Assembly: GCA_031428275.1 (NCBI GenBank)
Contig: JANPPC010000019.1
Coordinates: 78,540-142,539 of the forward strand
Source: Pseudobdellovibrio sp031428275
Lineage (GTDB): Bacteria; Bdellovibrionota; Bdellovibrionia; Bdellovibrionales; Bdellovibrionaceae
Reading direction: 5' to 3'
Length of the DNA stretch: 64,000 nucleotides
Made by a program: the position numbers and the translations under genes
Shown here: positions 9,291 to 18,221 of the stretch, one piece after another
How the letters are laid out: each line of letters starts with the position of its first letter
Position numbering within the stretch: the stretch's first letter is position 1
Notes under the pieces: model-generated
Database searches by the model: none
Told to the model about the DNA's origin: nothing
Seen by the model: the letters and a program-made list of their open reading frames with translations, nothing else

Positions 9291-10000
9291 TAAGACCTGC
9301 CAAAGTGAAAAATGCGTTCGAGTTGCGCGGTAACCGTTTCGCGGCGAGCGTGAGTCGTTTCAAGAAAAATAATCTCGACGTCGGGCGATGTTTTTAAAAC
9401 GGCATTGATATTAACGGGTTCGTTTTCAAAAAAATAAATCTTTTCGTAATTTGAGCGATCTACTTTCGTAAACCAATCTGTTTTAAAAAAGCCGTCATCA
9501 ATGGAGCGCTCGGGTTTTAAAACCAGTTGTCCTGGCTCGCACGGGAAGCCCCATTTTTTTAAGACCTCTGCAGATCCTATCCCCATGCGGTGTTGATCTC
9601 GCCCAGTTAAGTATTTAATTTCGCAGCCCGCTTCATAAAGCTCAAGCACGTACGAAACGGCCCCGTTGTACGGAACATCGAAGTGAACGTATTCATTCGT
9701 GAAAAATTTTTCAAACCAATAGTCCCGTAAATTTTCCAACATCGTTAGATCGCGGTCGGGGTGGTATCCGGCGCGTAAAACAGCCTCTTTGATACCCCAG
9801 TCTTGGTGTTTAACCTCGACGTTTTTTAGCTCGGTTAAACCATGCAAGTCTGCGAACTCAGTTAGAATTTTTTTAGTTCGATGGCTGACGTTAAAGAGCG
9901 TAGAATCAAGGTCGAAAACGGCCAGACTGCGTAGATTTTGTGCACGCAATTCCTGAGAGATTTTAATGATTTCGTTAAGTTTTGAGGGGTTTGCACTCAT
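9290..10000 (-). CDS. HAD-superfamily phosphatase
   Basis: 236 aa. HAD motif I 'AVFDLDSTLFN' (DxDST, nucleophile Asp) is near residue 30, motif II 'YLTGRD' follows, and a late acidic region 'YFFENEPVNI' could serve as motif IV. The substrate cannot be read from the sequence. It is first in the operon HAD-rsmI-hrpB, which is divergent from the phnD-like gene. The shared upstream region of 137 bases (10001-10137) should hold promoters for both sides; none stands out. Confidence 0.78.
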   Translation of the reverse strand: MSANPSKLNEIIKISQELRAQNLRSLAVFDLDSTLFNVSHRTKKILTEFADLHGLTELKNVEVKHQDWGIKEAVLRAGYHPDRDLTMLENLRDYWFEKFFTNEYVHFDVPYNGAVSYVLELYEAGCEIKYLTGRDQHRMGIGSAEVLKKWGFPCEPGQLVLKPERSIDDGFFKTDWFTKVDRSNYEKIYFFENEPVNINAVLKTSPDVEIIFLETTHARRETVTAQLERIFHFGRS

Positions 10001-10137
10001 TTTGCACCGAGTATCGCTCTGGTAGGCGCAAAAGAAAAGGCTTTTCTGACAAAGAGGTTGGAAAGGCCCTTTAGTTTTGTTAACTTCGGGGACAAAATTT
10101 GTTCAGGTTAGTAAGATGATAACAAAGGAAATTTTTT

Positions 10138-11061
10138 ATGAAATCATTGGCGATCGTAATTGGTTTATTCGCAATTGTTTTAGTCGGTTGTATCAAAAAA
10201 ACAGCTGAACTTGGATCGGTTGATAATCCAATTAAACTTCACTTCGTACCTTCAGTTGATGCCAAAGTGATCGAAGATAATTCAGTTAAATTTAAAGAGT
10301 ACCTTGAAAAAAATACTCCCTACAAATACGACATTACCATTCCGCAATCTTTTATCGCAGTCGTAGAAGCATTTGGAACGAAGCGCGCCGATGTGGCCGC
10401 CATCAATACTTTCGGTTACGTTTTGGCGCACGATAAGTATGGTGCCGAAGCTCGCCTAACGGTGATTCGCAATGGGGAAGCAACTTACCAATCTCAGTTC
10501 ATTGCAAAAGCAGATGGCAAAATTAAAAAAGTTGAAGATCTAGCCGGAAAAAAAATCGCGTTCGTCGAACCTTCGTCGACTTCGGGTTATTTACTTCCGC
10601 TTAAAACCTTAAAAGATAAAGGCATCGAAGTTAAAGAAACAGTTTTTGCGGGTAAGCACGACAACGTTGTTTCGATGGTTTACCAAGGCCAAGTTGACGC
10701 AGGCGCGACGTTTTATTCGCCTCCCTCGAAAGATTCGGCTGGTAGTGATCGTATGGAAGATGCGCGACGTTTAGTTTTAACTCAGTATCCCGACGTTGAA
10801 AAAAAGGTTGTTATCATTTCATTATCTGAACCAATCACTAACGATCCGATTGTATTCAGAAAAGAAATGCCTGAAGAGATGAAAACAAAAATCGTCGATG
10901 CAATGATTGCTTTCGTTGCGACCCCAGAAGGTAAAGATGCTTTTCAGGCTATCTACGGCGTAACAGCCGTAAAAAAAGCAAGCGATATGGACTACGAGCC
11001 CGTACGCAAGATGTTAAAAGCATTAGGAAAAGACGCCTCTGAACTTGTTCAAAAGAAGTAA
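10138..11061 (+). CDS. phnD: PhnD-like phosphate/phosphite/phosphonate-binding lipoprotein
   Basis: 307 aa with signal and lipobox 'VLVGC' (Cys near 18), so a lipoprotein. The mature part is a type 2 periplasmic binding protein of the PhnD family: 'LHFVPSVDAKVIEDN', 'VEDLAGKKIAFVEPSSTSGYLLP' and 'VSMVYQGQVDAGATFYSP' are characteristic. It should capture phosphonate, phosphite or a related oxyanion. An SD-like 'aaagga' precedes the ATG. phnC and phnE follow with 10- and 12-base gaps. No phosphonate-degrading genes (phnGHIJKLM, phnX, ptxD) are nearby, so the ligand may be phosphite or phosphate. Confidence 0.9.
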   Translation: MKSLAIVIGLFAIVLVGCIKKTAELGSVDNPIKLHFVPSVDAKVIEDNSVKFKEYLEKNTPYKYDITIPQSFIAVVEAFGTKRADVAAINTFGYVLAHDKYGAEARLTVIRNGEATYQSQFIAKADGKIKKVEDLAGKKIAFVEPSSTSGYLLPLKTLKDKGIEVKETVFAGKHDNVVSMVYQGQVDAGATFYSPPSKDSAGSDRMEDARRLVLTQYPDVEKKVVIISLSEPITNDPIVFRKEMPEEMKTKIVDAMIAFVATPEGKDAFQAIYGVTAVKKASDMDYEPVRKMLKALGKDASELVQKK

Positions 11062-11071
11062 GGAATAATTT

Positions 11072-11863
11072 ATGTCTGAACCGATTCTGAAAATTAAAGA
11101 TTTAAAGAAAACTTATCCGAATGGTGTGCAAGCACTTAAGGGAGTTACCTTCGACGTTAAGCGCGGCGAATTCTTAGTCGTAATTGGTCTAAGCGGGTCG
11201 GGTAAGTCGACTTTATTGCGTTGTTTAAACCGACTGCACGATCCAACAAGTGGTGAAGTGCATTTTCGAACTGACCAGCAGGGACACACCCTTGATACGA
11301 CGAAGTTAAACACGAATGCTTCAATTCGTGACCTTCGTAAAAAAGTTGGAATGATATTTCAGCACTTCAATTTGATTCCGCGTCACACTGTTTTAGCCAA
11401 CGTATTGATGGGTAAGCTTGCTTACACGACGAACTTAAAAAGTCTATTTGGTCTTTGGTCAGCAGAAGACAAAGCTGAAGCAATGAAATACTTAAAGCTC
11501 GTTGGTATCGCCGAGAAAGCTCACATCCGCGCCGATCAGTTGTCGGGTGGCCAACAGCAGCGCGTAGCGATTGCGCGCGCCCTTACTCAGAACCCGCAAG
11601 TTTTACTTGCCGATGAACCTGTTGCCTCTCTCGATCCCGCAACTTGTCACACGGTAATGGATTACTTGAAAAAGGTAAATCAAGAGCTAGGTATTACAGT
11701 TATTTGTAATCTTCATTTTTTATCTTTAGTGCGACAGTACGCGACGCGCGTCATTGCATTAAAGAATGGTGAGCTTGTTTACGAGGGCGATCCGAAAAAT
11801 ATCGACGAAGCGTGGTTTGAAAAAATCTACGGTGCCGGCGCTAAAGAAGTTCACATTAATTAA
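11072..11863 (+). CDS. phnC: PhnC-like ABC transporter ATP-binding protein
   Basis: 263 aa nucleotide-binding subunit. Walker A 'GLSGSGKSTLLRC' lies near residue 38, the Q-loop is 'MIFQHFNLI', the signature is 'LSGGQQQRVAIARAL', Walker B is 'VLLADEPVASLDP', and the H-loop region is 'VICNLHFLSLV'. The 'CNLHFL' and 'NAS.R.LRKKVGMIFQHFNLI' stretches are typical of PhnC. It energises uptake of the ligand bound by the upstream lipoprotein. It is the middle gene of a three-gene operon. Confidence 0.93.
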   Translation: MSEPILKIKDLKKTYPNGVQALKGVTFDVKRGEFLVVIGLSGSGKSTLLRCLNRLHDPTSGEVHFRTDQQGHTLDTTKLNTNASIRDLRKKVGMIFQHFNLIPRHTVLANVLMGKLAYTTNLKSLFGLWSAEDKAEAMKYLKLVGIAEKAHIRADQLSGGQQQRVAIARALTQNPQVLLADEPVASLDPATCHTVMDYLKKVNQELGITVICNLHFLSLVRQYATRVIALKNGELVYEGDPKNIDEAWFEKIYGAGAKEVHIN

Positions 11864-11875
11864 AGGATATAATTT

Positions 11876-12904
11876 ATGAAACCTTACGTTGTACGTCGTT
11901 CACTATTAGACGGTTTAACATTCGCAGTATTTTTGTCGGTTGCTTTGACGTTGGTCTTACAGCCTACAGACGCCCAGATGCACAACCTACCGTTGATTTC
12001 ATTTATTTTTTTAATTGGTATGGTTTTAGGCGCAGTCATCAGCAGCGTTCTAAATGCTCAAGGTATTAAAACTTTTGGCGAAAATATTTTTGAACCCGAT
12101 TACGAAAAAGCAAAGGCTGAGGCGAAGCCATTTTTTAAAACTTTTTGGGGCTGGCACTTTTTTATTACGTTAGTTGTACTGTTTGTTGTGGGAATTTATA
12201 AAACAAAATTTTCAATGTACGAGCTATTGAACGAAGACGGCTTCGAAGGGGCAAAACGTCTATTCAAAGGTATTTTTTCTCCTAATTGGGCTGTTTTACC
12301 TTCGGCCGTTTTGAATATTATCGAAACAATCTTCATGGCTTTCATGGCCACTCTACTTGCTATTCCATTTGCATTTGTACTTAGCTTTGCGGCCGCAAAA
12401 AATGTGATGAAGGGGCCGGGCGCTTTCGCAATATATATGATTATTCGTACGGTTCTTAACGTAACCCGTTCGGTTGAAGCCTTAGTTTGGGCGATTATTT
12501 TTTCGGTTTGGGTCGGTATTGGTCCATTTGCGGGTATGTTAGCTTTAATGATTCACTCGATCGCATCATTGACGAAGCAGTACTCTGAAATGGTTGAAAG
12601 TGTCAGCGAAGGCCCGATCGAAGGCGTTCAGTCTTGCGGCGCAAGCAAGCTACAAACTATTTGGTTTGCGATTGTTCCACAAGTTGTTCTTCCGTATATT
12701 TCGTTTACCGTTTACCGCTGGGACATCAACGTACGCATGGCCACAATCATCGGTTTAGTAGGTGGTGGCGGTATTGGTACTATGTTGATCAAATACCAAG
12801 GTCAAGCGATGTGGCCTGAAGTGGGCACGATCATCGTAGTTATCGCAGCTGTTGTTTGGTTAATGGATCAGGCGTCTGCCTATATCCGTGAAGCTCTGAA
12901 ATAA
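11876..12904 (+). CDS. phnE: PhnE-like ABC transporter permease
   Basis: 342 aa inner-membrane permease with about seven hydrophobic segments: two near the N-terminus (about 12-28, 40-60), one near 95-115, and the binding-protein-dependent transport domain from about 150. The EAA-type coupling motif is 'EGVQSCGASKLQTIWFAIVPQ'; 'VVGLVGGGGIGT'-like residues follow (here 'IIGLVGGGGIGTM'). The N-terminal about 130 residues are an extension relative to the shortest PhnE proteins. The thioesterase gene starts one base after the stop, so it may be cotranscribed. Confidence 0.92.
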   Translation: MKPYVVRRSLLDGLTFAVFLSVALTLVLQPTDAQMHNLPLISFIFLIGMVLGAVISSVLNAQGIKTFGENIFEPDYEKAKAEAKPFFKTFWGWHFFITLVVLFVVGIYKTKFSMYELLNEDGFEGAKRLFKGIFSPNWAVLPSAVLNIIETIFMAFMATLLAIPFAFVLSFAAAKNVMKGPGAFAIYMIIRTVLNVTRSVEALVWAIIFSVWVGIGPFAGMLALMIHSIASLTKQYSEMVESVSEGPIEGVQSCGASKLQTIWFAIVPQVVLPYISFTVYRWDINVRMATIIGLVGGGGIGTMLIKYQGQAMWPEVGTIIVVIAAVVWLMDQASAYIREALK

Positions 12905-12905
12905 A

Positions 12906-13325
12906 ATGAGCTCACAAGATAATTTCACTTACGAACTGCTCATCAGAGAAAATCACTTAGATTCTTACGGTCACGTTAATAATGCGACCTATCTAGTCCT
13001 GTTTGAAGAGGCCCGTTGGGAAATCATTACCCAGCGCGGTTATGGCTACAATAAAGTTCATCAAACTATGCAAGGGCCCGTCATTTTAGAATTGAATTTG
13101 AAATTTTTGAAAGAACTAAAACTTCGCGAAAAAATAAAAATCAACCTAGAGCCTATTTCGTACGAAGGTAAAATTTCAAAGTTGAAGCAAACGATGATCA
13201 ACTCTCGGGGCGAAGTGGCCTGCGAACTTTTAGTCACAGTTGGTTTTTTCGATCTAAAGACGCGTAAGCTCATTTTGCCGACTGCAGAATGGCTGATTGC
13301 CCTCGGAGCCCCACCAAAATCCTAG
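12906..13325 (+). CDS. Acyl-CoA thioesterase, 4-hydroxybenzoyl-CoA thioesterase (hotdog) family
   Basis: 139 aa single hotdog domain. 'DSYGHVNNATYLVLFEEARWEII' is the YbgC/FadM-type signature with the catalytic Asp and the helix that follows. It should hydrolyse an acyl-CoA thioester; chain length is not readable. It starts one base after phnE ends, suggesting transcriptional coupling, although the biochemical link to phosphonate transport is unclear. The following leader (13326-13486) belongs to the HD-GYP gene. Confidence 0.85.
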   Translation: MSSQDNFTYELLIRENHLDSYGHVNNATYLVLFEEARWEIITQRGYGYNKVHQTMQGPVILELNLKFLKELKLREKIKINLEPISYEGKISKLKQTMINSRGEVACELLVTVGFFDLKTRKLILPTAEWLIALGAPPKS

Positions 13326-13337
13326 TCTAGTTGGCGA

Positions 13338-13486
13338 GGTGGATTTCTGACCCAAATTCTTCAAATGGTTTCAGGGTGTCCCAGACTGAGAATTCTTTAA
13401 AAAATTGTATAATTTTTGATTTAATTTCAACTACATGTAAAGTACGCATCTAAATCCACCGATATTTAATCTATCTAGGTGGTAAA
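13338..13486 (+). promoter_or_regulatory. Leader of HD-GYP gene with SD-masking hairpin and internal promoter-like -10
   Basis: The Shine-Dalgarno AGGTGG (13477-13482) lies 4 bases before the ATG. Its GGTGG can pair with CCACC (13456-13460), and the stem continues GATA (13461-13464) with TATC (13472-13475), giving 9 bp with a 2-base bulge and a 7-base loop. AAATCCACC (13452-13460) can instead pair with GGTGGATTT (13338-13346), which would free the SD. A perfect TATAAT lies at 13408-13413 between the two halves, with no good -35. The pairings are read directly; the switch is inference. Confidence 0.45.
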
Positions 13487-14131
13487 ATGAATTGGGGAGA
13501 TATTCCAAACTGGTCGGGTGCTTCAGTTGCAAGTTTATTGCAGATACTAAAGCATATTGAACCAGGTACATACGAGCACTGTCTTCGTGTTGGAGAATAC
13601 TCTAAGCAACTGGCTTTGTATGCCGGACTTAACGAATACCAACAAAAAGTCGCCGAGATTGCCGGAAAGCTTCACGACATCGGAAAAGCTTCAATCGACT
13701 TAGACATCTTATTGAAGCCGTCTAAATTAAATGCGATCGAATATGAAATTATTAAAAGTCATAGCTTGGCTAGTGAAGAATTTATTAAGCCATTATCTGA
13801 GGCTCACCAATTTTTTAAAGATGTGCAGCCCGCGGTTCGTGCCCATCACGAATTTATTAACGGCTCAGGCTACCCAGATAAAATGGTTGGCGATGAAATT
13901 CCGTTGATTGCCCGAGTTATTTCGGTGGTGGATACGTACGATGCAATGTCTGTGACCCGTACTTACCGAGCAGGTTTAACAGATGATATTATTTATGCTG
14001 AATTAAAACGTTGCGCTGGTACTCAGTTTGATAAGCAATTAGCAACGATCTTTTTAAATTCACACCGCTTCTGGCGCAAAGCTCGTTCAAATGAAGAATC
14101 TCAGCACGAAATTCTTAAAAAAGTAGGTTAG
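13487..14131 (+). CDS. HD-GYP domain protein, probable c-di-GMP phosphodiesterase
   Basis: 214 aa, almost entirely one HD-GYP domain. 'YEHCLRVGEYSKQLA' is followed by 'GKLHDIGKASID' (HD metal ligands), 'IKSHSLASEEF', 'VRAHHEFINGSGYPDKM' (HH and GYP motifs, GYP complete) and 'VVDTYDAMSVTRTYR'. HD-GYP proteins hydrolyse cyclic di-GMP to GMP, and the key motifs look intact. No sensory domain is attached, so control is probably at expression level (see leader) or through partners. A PilZ c-di-GMP receptor gene lies 145 bases downstream. Confidence 0.88.
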   Translation: MNWGDIPNWSGASVASLLQILKHIEPGTYEHCLRVGEYSKQLALYAGLNEYQQKVAEIAGKLHDIGKASIDLDILLKPSKLNAIEYEIIKSHSLASEEFIKPLSEAHQFFKDVQPAVRAHHEFINGSGYPDKMVGDEIPLIARVISVVDTYDAMSVTRTYRAGLTDDIIYAELKRCAGTQFDKQLATIFLNSHRFWRKARSNEESQHEILKKVG

Positions 14132-14276
14132 TTTTTGCTTTAGCAGGCGAAGAATCCCAACGTTCTCTGATTCAGCACTGTCAAAAAGTTCACCACTATA
14201 TACTACATTAAAGACGAGGTTGAAACGATCCGAGATTAACGTATCAGTTAGTTTCTTATTTTAGAACGAGGGTTTT

Positions 14277-15041
14277 ATGCAAAAGTTTTTTGTAGCACAT
14301 GAAGGTAAGCAGTCAGGTCCGTTCTCGCTGGATGAGGTTTCTTTTAAGCTCTCGCAAAAAAATCTAGAATGGAATGACTATATCTACGATGAAAAAAACG
14401 AAGACTGGATTCTTTTATTAGAATTTCCGCAGTTGACTTCACTATTTAATAAAAGCTTCAAAAATCCAATTAGTGTAAAGCCTGTTTTAACCGAGCAAGA
14501 TACACTACGTGATCGTGCTTGGTATATCTTAAAGCAGAATAATAATTACGGTCCCTTTTCAAAAGCTGAAATGATTCAGATGTTACAAAGTAAAACTTTA
14601 TTTGAATTTGATTTTGTTTGGAAACAAGGGCTGGCGGCTTGGAAGCGTCTTTCAGACGTAAGTGATTTTCAGCCTGAAGAAATTCGAAAAATATTTGAAA
14701 TTATCCCCAGCAACGAGCCCGACCAAGAGATATTTTTTCGTCGGCGGCACATGCGATCTGAATATCCGTGCAGCCTAATCTTACACGATCGCAAAAAAGT
14801 CTATAAAGGCGAAAGCTTTGAAATCAGTGCAGGCGGGGCCGGAATTATGATTAAAGACGTTGGTTTTGAAATCGACCAGCAATTTTACCTACATTTCGCT
14901 CCGGGCGGGCAACTGCCCGCGTTCAACGCCATTTGCCGTATCGTCAGCAAAACTTCGGGTAACCGTTACGGTTTACGTTTTATGCATATTGCAGCGGCAG
15001 CGAAAGACTCAATTTCGAAATTTACGAACAAGGCATCATAG
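14277..15041 (+). CDS. GYF_2-GYF_2-PilZ protein, probable c-di-GMP effector
   Basis: 254 aa with no membrane segment. GYF_2 domain 1 is at about 3-50 ('FFVAHEGKQSGPFSLDEV', W45). Domain 2 is at about 82-135 ('WYILKQNNNYGPFSKAEMIQML', 'WKQGLAAWKRL'). A C-terminal PilZ domain begins at about 155, with an 'RRRHMR' arginine cluster and 'FEISAGGAGI', matching the c-di-GMP-binding RxxxR and (D/N)xSxxG pattern (Glu instead of Asp/Asn before I-S). It probably binds c-di-GMP and passes the signal to a protein ligand of the GYF_2 domains. The HD-GYP enzyme upstream supports this role. Confidence 0.82.
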   Translation: MQKFFVAHEGKQSGPFSLDEVSFKLSQKNLEWNDYIYDEKNEDWILLLEFPQLTSLFNKSFKNPISVKPVLTEQDTLRDRAWYILKQNNNYGPFSKAEMIQMLQSKTLFEFDFVWKQGLAAWKRLSDVSDFQPEEIRKIFEIIPSNEPDQEIFFRRRHMRSEYPCSLILHDRKKVYKGESFEISAGGAGIMIKDVGFEIDQQFYLHFAPGGQLPAFNAICRIVSKTSGNRYGLRFMHIAAAAKDSISKFTNKAS

Positions 15042-15054
15042 GTAAGGAATCTAC

Positions 15055-16071
15055 GTGAAGGCTATTTTGATTGGTAACTTATTAACATCCGTCGGTCTGG
15101 CGGCCTCAGTTTTGCTGACTTCGTCTTGCGGTACACGCGCGACAAGTTTTGCGCTTCCTTCGGCGAATGAATCTTTCGGTCAAGTCATCACTTACAATCG
15201 CAAAGTCGATATTCTGTTTATTATCGATAACTCTAAATCAATGTTGCAACACCAGCAGCGTCTCTCGGCGCGAATTCCTGATATGATTAGTGCACTGAAC
15301 TCGTTGGGTATGGATTACCACGTGGCGGTCACCTCAACGACGATGACCAAAAATTCAGATTATCCGATGGCCCGACAAATTGTGGGTACACCCAAGTACT
15401 TAACCAGTGTGAACATTCATTTGCTAGGAGACCGCTTATTGGTTGGCGATACGGGGTCAGATAACGAACGCGGCCTCGATGCGTTGGCTTTTGTTACGGG
15501 CTCGTATGCCGACACTAGCGCTGCGGGATTTTTACGTTCAGACGCATTATTTGTGGTGAACTTTCTAGCCGATGAAAATGATAATAGCTCTGAACTAGGT
15601 TTGGGCACTTCAAATGATTTTATAAACTACATGAATAAATTTAAACCTGCTTTCGCAGATGGTAGTCGCGCTTGGATAGCCAATTACATCGGAACCATTC
15701 AAAATCAAAATTGTGATTTTTTGGGTGGTCATGTATCGATCGGAACCAACTATATTAAATTAGTTGAAGCCTCAAAAGGAGTTAAAGAATCAATTTGCGT
15801 TGGCGATTTAACTTCGGCGGTTTCGAATATCAAGGCGCGCATCATCGACCAAATTACAGCATACCGCCTGAAAGACGCACCAAACAAGTCGACGATTAAA
15901 GTAAGTGTGGGCGGGGTCATTATTTCAGAAGATGCAATTAACGGCTGGACATTAGAATCCGAAATTAACGCAAACGGCGTAAAAGTTTATTCTATCAAAT
16001 TTCATGGCAAGGCAATACCGGCTGAAGGCATGTCGGTATTAGTAGACTATGTGCCCGTCAGCGCTGGGTAA
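15055..16071 (+). CDS. Secreted VWA-like lipoprotein
   Basis: 338 aa, GTG start 13 bases after the PilZ gene, preceded by 'aagga'. Hydrophobic signal with lipobox-like 'LLTSSC' (Cys near 25), so probably a lipoprotein. 'KVDILFIIDNSKSM' is the von Willebrand A-type strand with the MIDAS DxSxS motif complete, and 'VTSTTM' follows in the expected place. The last about 70 residues are beta-rich ('TIKVSVGGVIISEDAINGW'). VWA domains mediate metal-dependent binding; the ligand is unknown. It is convergent with the beta-propeller gene. Confidence 0.75.
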   Translation: MKAILIGNLLTSVGLAASVLLTSSCGTRATSFALPSANESFGQVITYNRKVDILFIIDNSKSMLQHQQRLSARIPDMISALNSLGMDYHVAVTSTTMTKNSDYPMARQIVGTPKYLTSVNIHLLGDRLLVGDTGSDNERGLDALAFVTGSYADTSAAGFLRSDALFVVNFLADENDNSSELGLGTSNDFINYMNKFKPAFADGSRAWIANYIGTIQNQNCDFLGGHVSIGTNYIKLVEASKGVKESICVGDLTSAVSNIKARIIDQITAYRLKDAPNKSTIKVSVGGVIISEDAINGWTLESEINANGVKVYSIKFHGKAIPAEGMSVLVDYVPVSAG

Positions 16072-16095
16072 GCGCTCTAATGCTCAATAACGAAT

Positions 16096-17577
16096 CTATT
16101 TTTGAATGACCATAATTCCTGGGCCGCCGTTGGTCGTCGGAATGCTGACGTCGCGGGGAGATAAAGCGGTTAAGGCGCCAGTCGTTGGGTTACGAGTGTA
16201 GCCACTAACTGATGGTACATTCGAAGAATTACATGTGTAAGCAAACCTTCCGTTCGTATCGACACGTACATCATTAGGTCCGCCGCCAGATTCTACTTCG
16301 GAAGCACGTGTTAGCTCGCCGCTGGTTTGATCAATATTGTAGACGACGACTATTTTCGGATCTCCGGCAGTCAATGAGAACGCCGTGCCGTAAAAGAATA
16401 ATCCGTCCGGAGAAATATTTGCGCCCGAACCACCATTATCGGTATAGCCAGTTGATGAATTATTCAGAATAGGTGTGCCGATGCCGGTTAAGACTCCGGT
16501 GGTCTGGTCGACCTCATACGCGGCAACCCTTTTTTGACCGGTCAAGCCCATGTAAACCCAACGGTTATTTGGATGAATCGTAATCCCATCTCCCGTATTG
16601 GCAAAGCCTCCGTTGCCATTTCTGAAGGGGCTTCCAGGGATAATACTTAGCGCGCCCGTTGTCTGGTCTATGGCAAGCCCGGCGACGCCGCCTTGGCCAC
16701 TTTGCGAGGCTACGTAAATGAAGCGACCCGTATTATCAACCACGATCCCATTCAAAGTTGCTGCGCCTGAGGCGAACGGGCTTCCTGAGATGGTCGTTAA
16801 CGTTCCGTCTGCGGCAACGCTGAAGGCGCTCACGCTGTTTCCGCCTTGATTCGTTACGTATAAGTAATTTCCGGTCGGATGAAAGAATAATCCGTTCGGC
16901 GAGCTTGCGCCCGATAGAACGGGTACTCCAACTGCGGATAACCTTCCGTTAAGCGGGTTTATTTCGTAAATCGATATGCTGCCGCTGCTCACGTTTGCTG
17001 CGTATAAATATTTGTTATTAGGACTAAGCACGGTTCCATAAGTTGAGACATGACCGGCTATCGAAAACGGGCTTGATACAATTGGAAGTAAAGCGCCTGT
17101 TGAGGGGTTTTGTGCATAGCCGAAGACTTTTCCCGGATTGTCTTGCACACCTAAATATAAAAAGGAAGCGTATGAAAACTGCAGCGTGGTAGGGTCGGTG
17201 ACGCTTTCGTCAACAACGCTGCCGTTGCCATCGCGATTCTTAACTGTAATTTCGAAAACTCCTGATTTACCTGGGCCAACGTTGCATGAGATTTGTGTAT
17301 TGTCCTCGTTCACCACCGAGTTTTTGCACTCGTAAGGTCCGACGTATGCTTTGGCGCCGGCGTAGAATCCCGAGCCAGAAACGATGAGCGGACAACCGCC
17401 CGAAATGCTACAGTATAAAGCTCCGCCGCCGTTGGCCGAGGCCCCTTTTACTTTGGCTTTAAATTCAGATGGCGAAAAACTTTCGCTGTCGTACGTTTTG
17501 GCACACTGAGTGACCGTAAGAATAATTGAAACCGCCGTGATCGATAGGTAAGAAAATATTTTTATATTTTTTTTCAT
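16096..17577 (-). CDS. Secreted beta-propeller (lactonase/YncE-like) lipoprotein with IPT domain
   Basis: 493 aa. N-terminal signal with a Cys ('VTQCAK', about 26) that could be lipidated. Residues about 50-130 look like an IPT/TIG immunoglobulin-like domain ('CPLIVSGSGFYAGAKAYVG'). From about 135 to the end are repeated blades with 'GSPF', 'FIYVASQ', 'YLYVTNQGGNSVSAF' and 'NNRWVYMGLTG', typical of 6-phosphogluconolactonase/YVTN-type propellers. No catalytic role can be assigned; adhesive or scaffold function is equally likely. Head-to-tail with the barrel gene upstream (26-base gap). Confidence 0.75.
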   Translation of the reverse strand: MKKNIKIFSYLSITAVSIILTVTQCAKTYDSESFSPSEFKAKVKGASANGGGALYCSISGGCPLIVSGSGFYAGAKAYVGPYECKNSVVNEDNTQISCNVGPGKSGVFEITVKNRDGNGSVVDESVTDPTTLQFSYASFLYLGVQDNPGKVFGYAQNPSTGALLPIVSSPFSIAGHVSTYGTVLSPNNKYLYAANVSSGSISIYEINPLNGRLSAVGVPVLSGASSPNGLFFHPTGNYLYVTNQGGNSVSAFSVAADGTLTTISGSPFASGAATLNGIVVDNTGRFIYVASQSGQGGVAGLAIDQTTGALSIIPGSPFRNGNGGFANTGDGITIHPNNRWVYMGLTGQKRVAAYEVDQTTGVLTGIGTPILNNSSTGYTDNGGSGANISPDGLFFYGTAFSLTAGDPKIVVVYNIDQTSGELTRASEVESGGGPNDVRVDTNGRFAYTCNSSNVPSVSGYTRNPTTGALTALSPRDVSIPTTNGGPGIMVIQK

Positions 17578-17603
17578 TCAGCACTCCTTGCTTATGAAGA
17601 AAA

Positions 17604-18221
17604 CTATTTAGTATTTGTAAAATTCGTTAACACGACACCTAGACCGATACGATCCCATTTCACATTGTTTGTTAGTGAATCGTCGAAAGTTTCAGTTGTG
17701 TAGTCGATAACGAAACCAAACCTTTTCTTAACTTGGCGGAAATACTGAACTTGAAATCCACCTTTTGATTTGTAAACCGCCGTCGTGCCTTGCACGGTCG
17801 CTTTATCTAAAGTAAAGGTGTCGGACACGCGGTAGATCACGCCGAAAGATTGTTTTCCGTCGTAGTAATCAATGCGTACTCCGGGTGCTGTTCCTTTACC
17901 AGAAATATTTTGACCACCGACTTCGGCTGGATCAACTGATTGGCCTGCGATATTGTATTCGTAATTTAAACCAAGACGAAGTTTTCTAATATTATAGCCC
18001 ATAAAGAAACTGACTGGCGTATAAATCATATTGCGATCAGGTACGTCGACACCGTTACCCATTTTACCTTGTCCGGCCTCAACCATGGCGCCAATTGAAA
18101 ATTTCGGGCCCCCACTACTTCCGCCGGTTTTTTGAGCCACAGATTCAGAAGTTACAAGAACTGTTAAAGAAAAAACTAAACCCGTTAGTAGGCTTAAGCC
18201 TCGCTGATTAGATAACTGCAT
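17604..18221 (-). CDS. Outer-membrane beta-barrel protein
   Basis: 205 aa. A signal peptide (about 1-30, ending near 'ESVAQK') is followed by amphipathic strands: 'KFSIGAMVEAGQG', 'KLRLGLNYEYNIAG', 'GVRIDYYDGKQSFGVIYRV' and 'GFQVQYFRQVKKRFGFVIDYTTETF'. This is the pattern of a small 8-strand barrel. The last residues are 'LGVVLTNFTNTK', not the usual terminal aromatic residue. No function visible. It is probably cotranscribed with the downstream beta-propeller gene. Confidence 0.65.
   Translation of the reverse strand: MQLSNQRGLSLLTGLVFSLTVLVTSESVAQKTGGSSGGPKFSIGAMVEAGQGKMGNGVDVPDRNMIYTPVSFFMGYNIRKLRLGLNYEYNIAGQSVDPAEVGGQNISGKGTAPGVRIDYYDGKQSFGVIYRVSDTFTLDKATVQGTTAVYKSKGGFQVQYFRQVKKRFGFVIDYTTETFDDSLTNNVKWDRIGLGVVLTNFTNTK

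Noticed and set aside
13338..13460. c-di-GMP riboswitch before the HD-GYP gene
   Set aside because: The conserved GEMM core bases are not present; only a generic switch-like pairing is supported.
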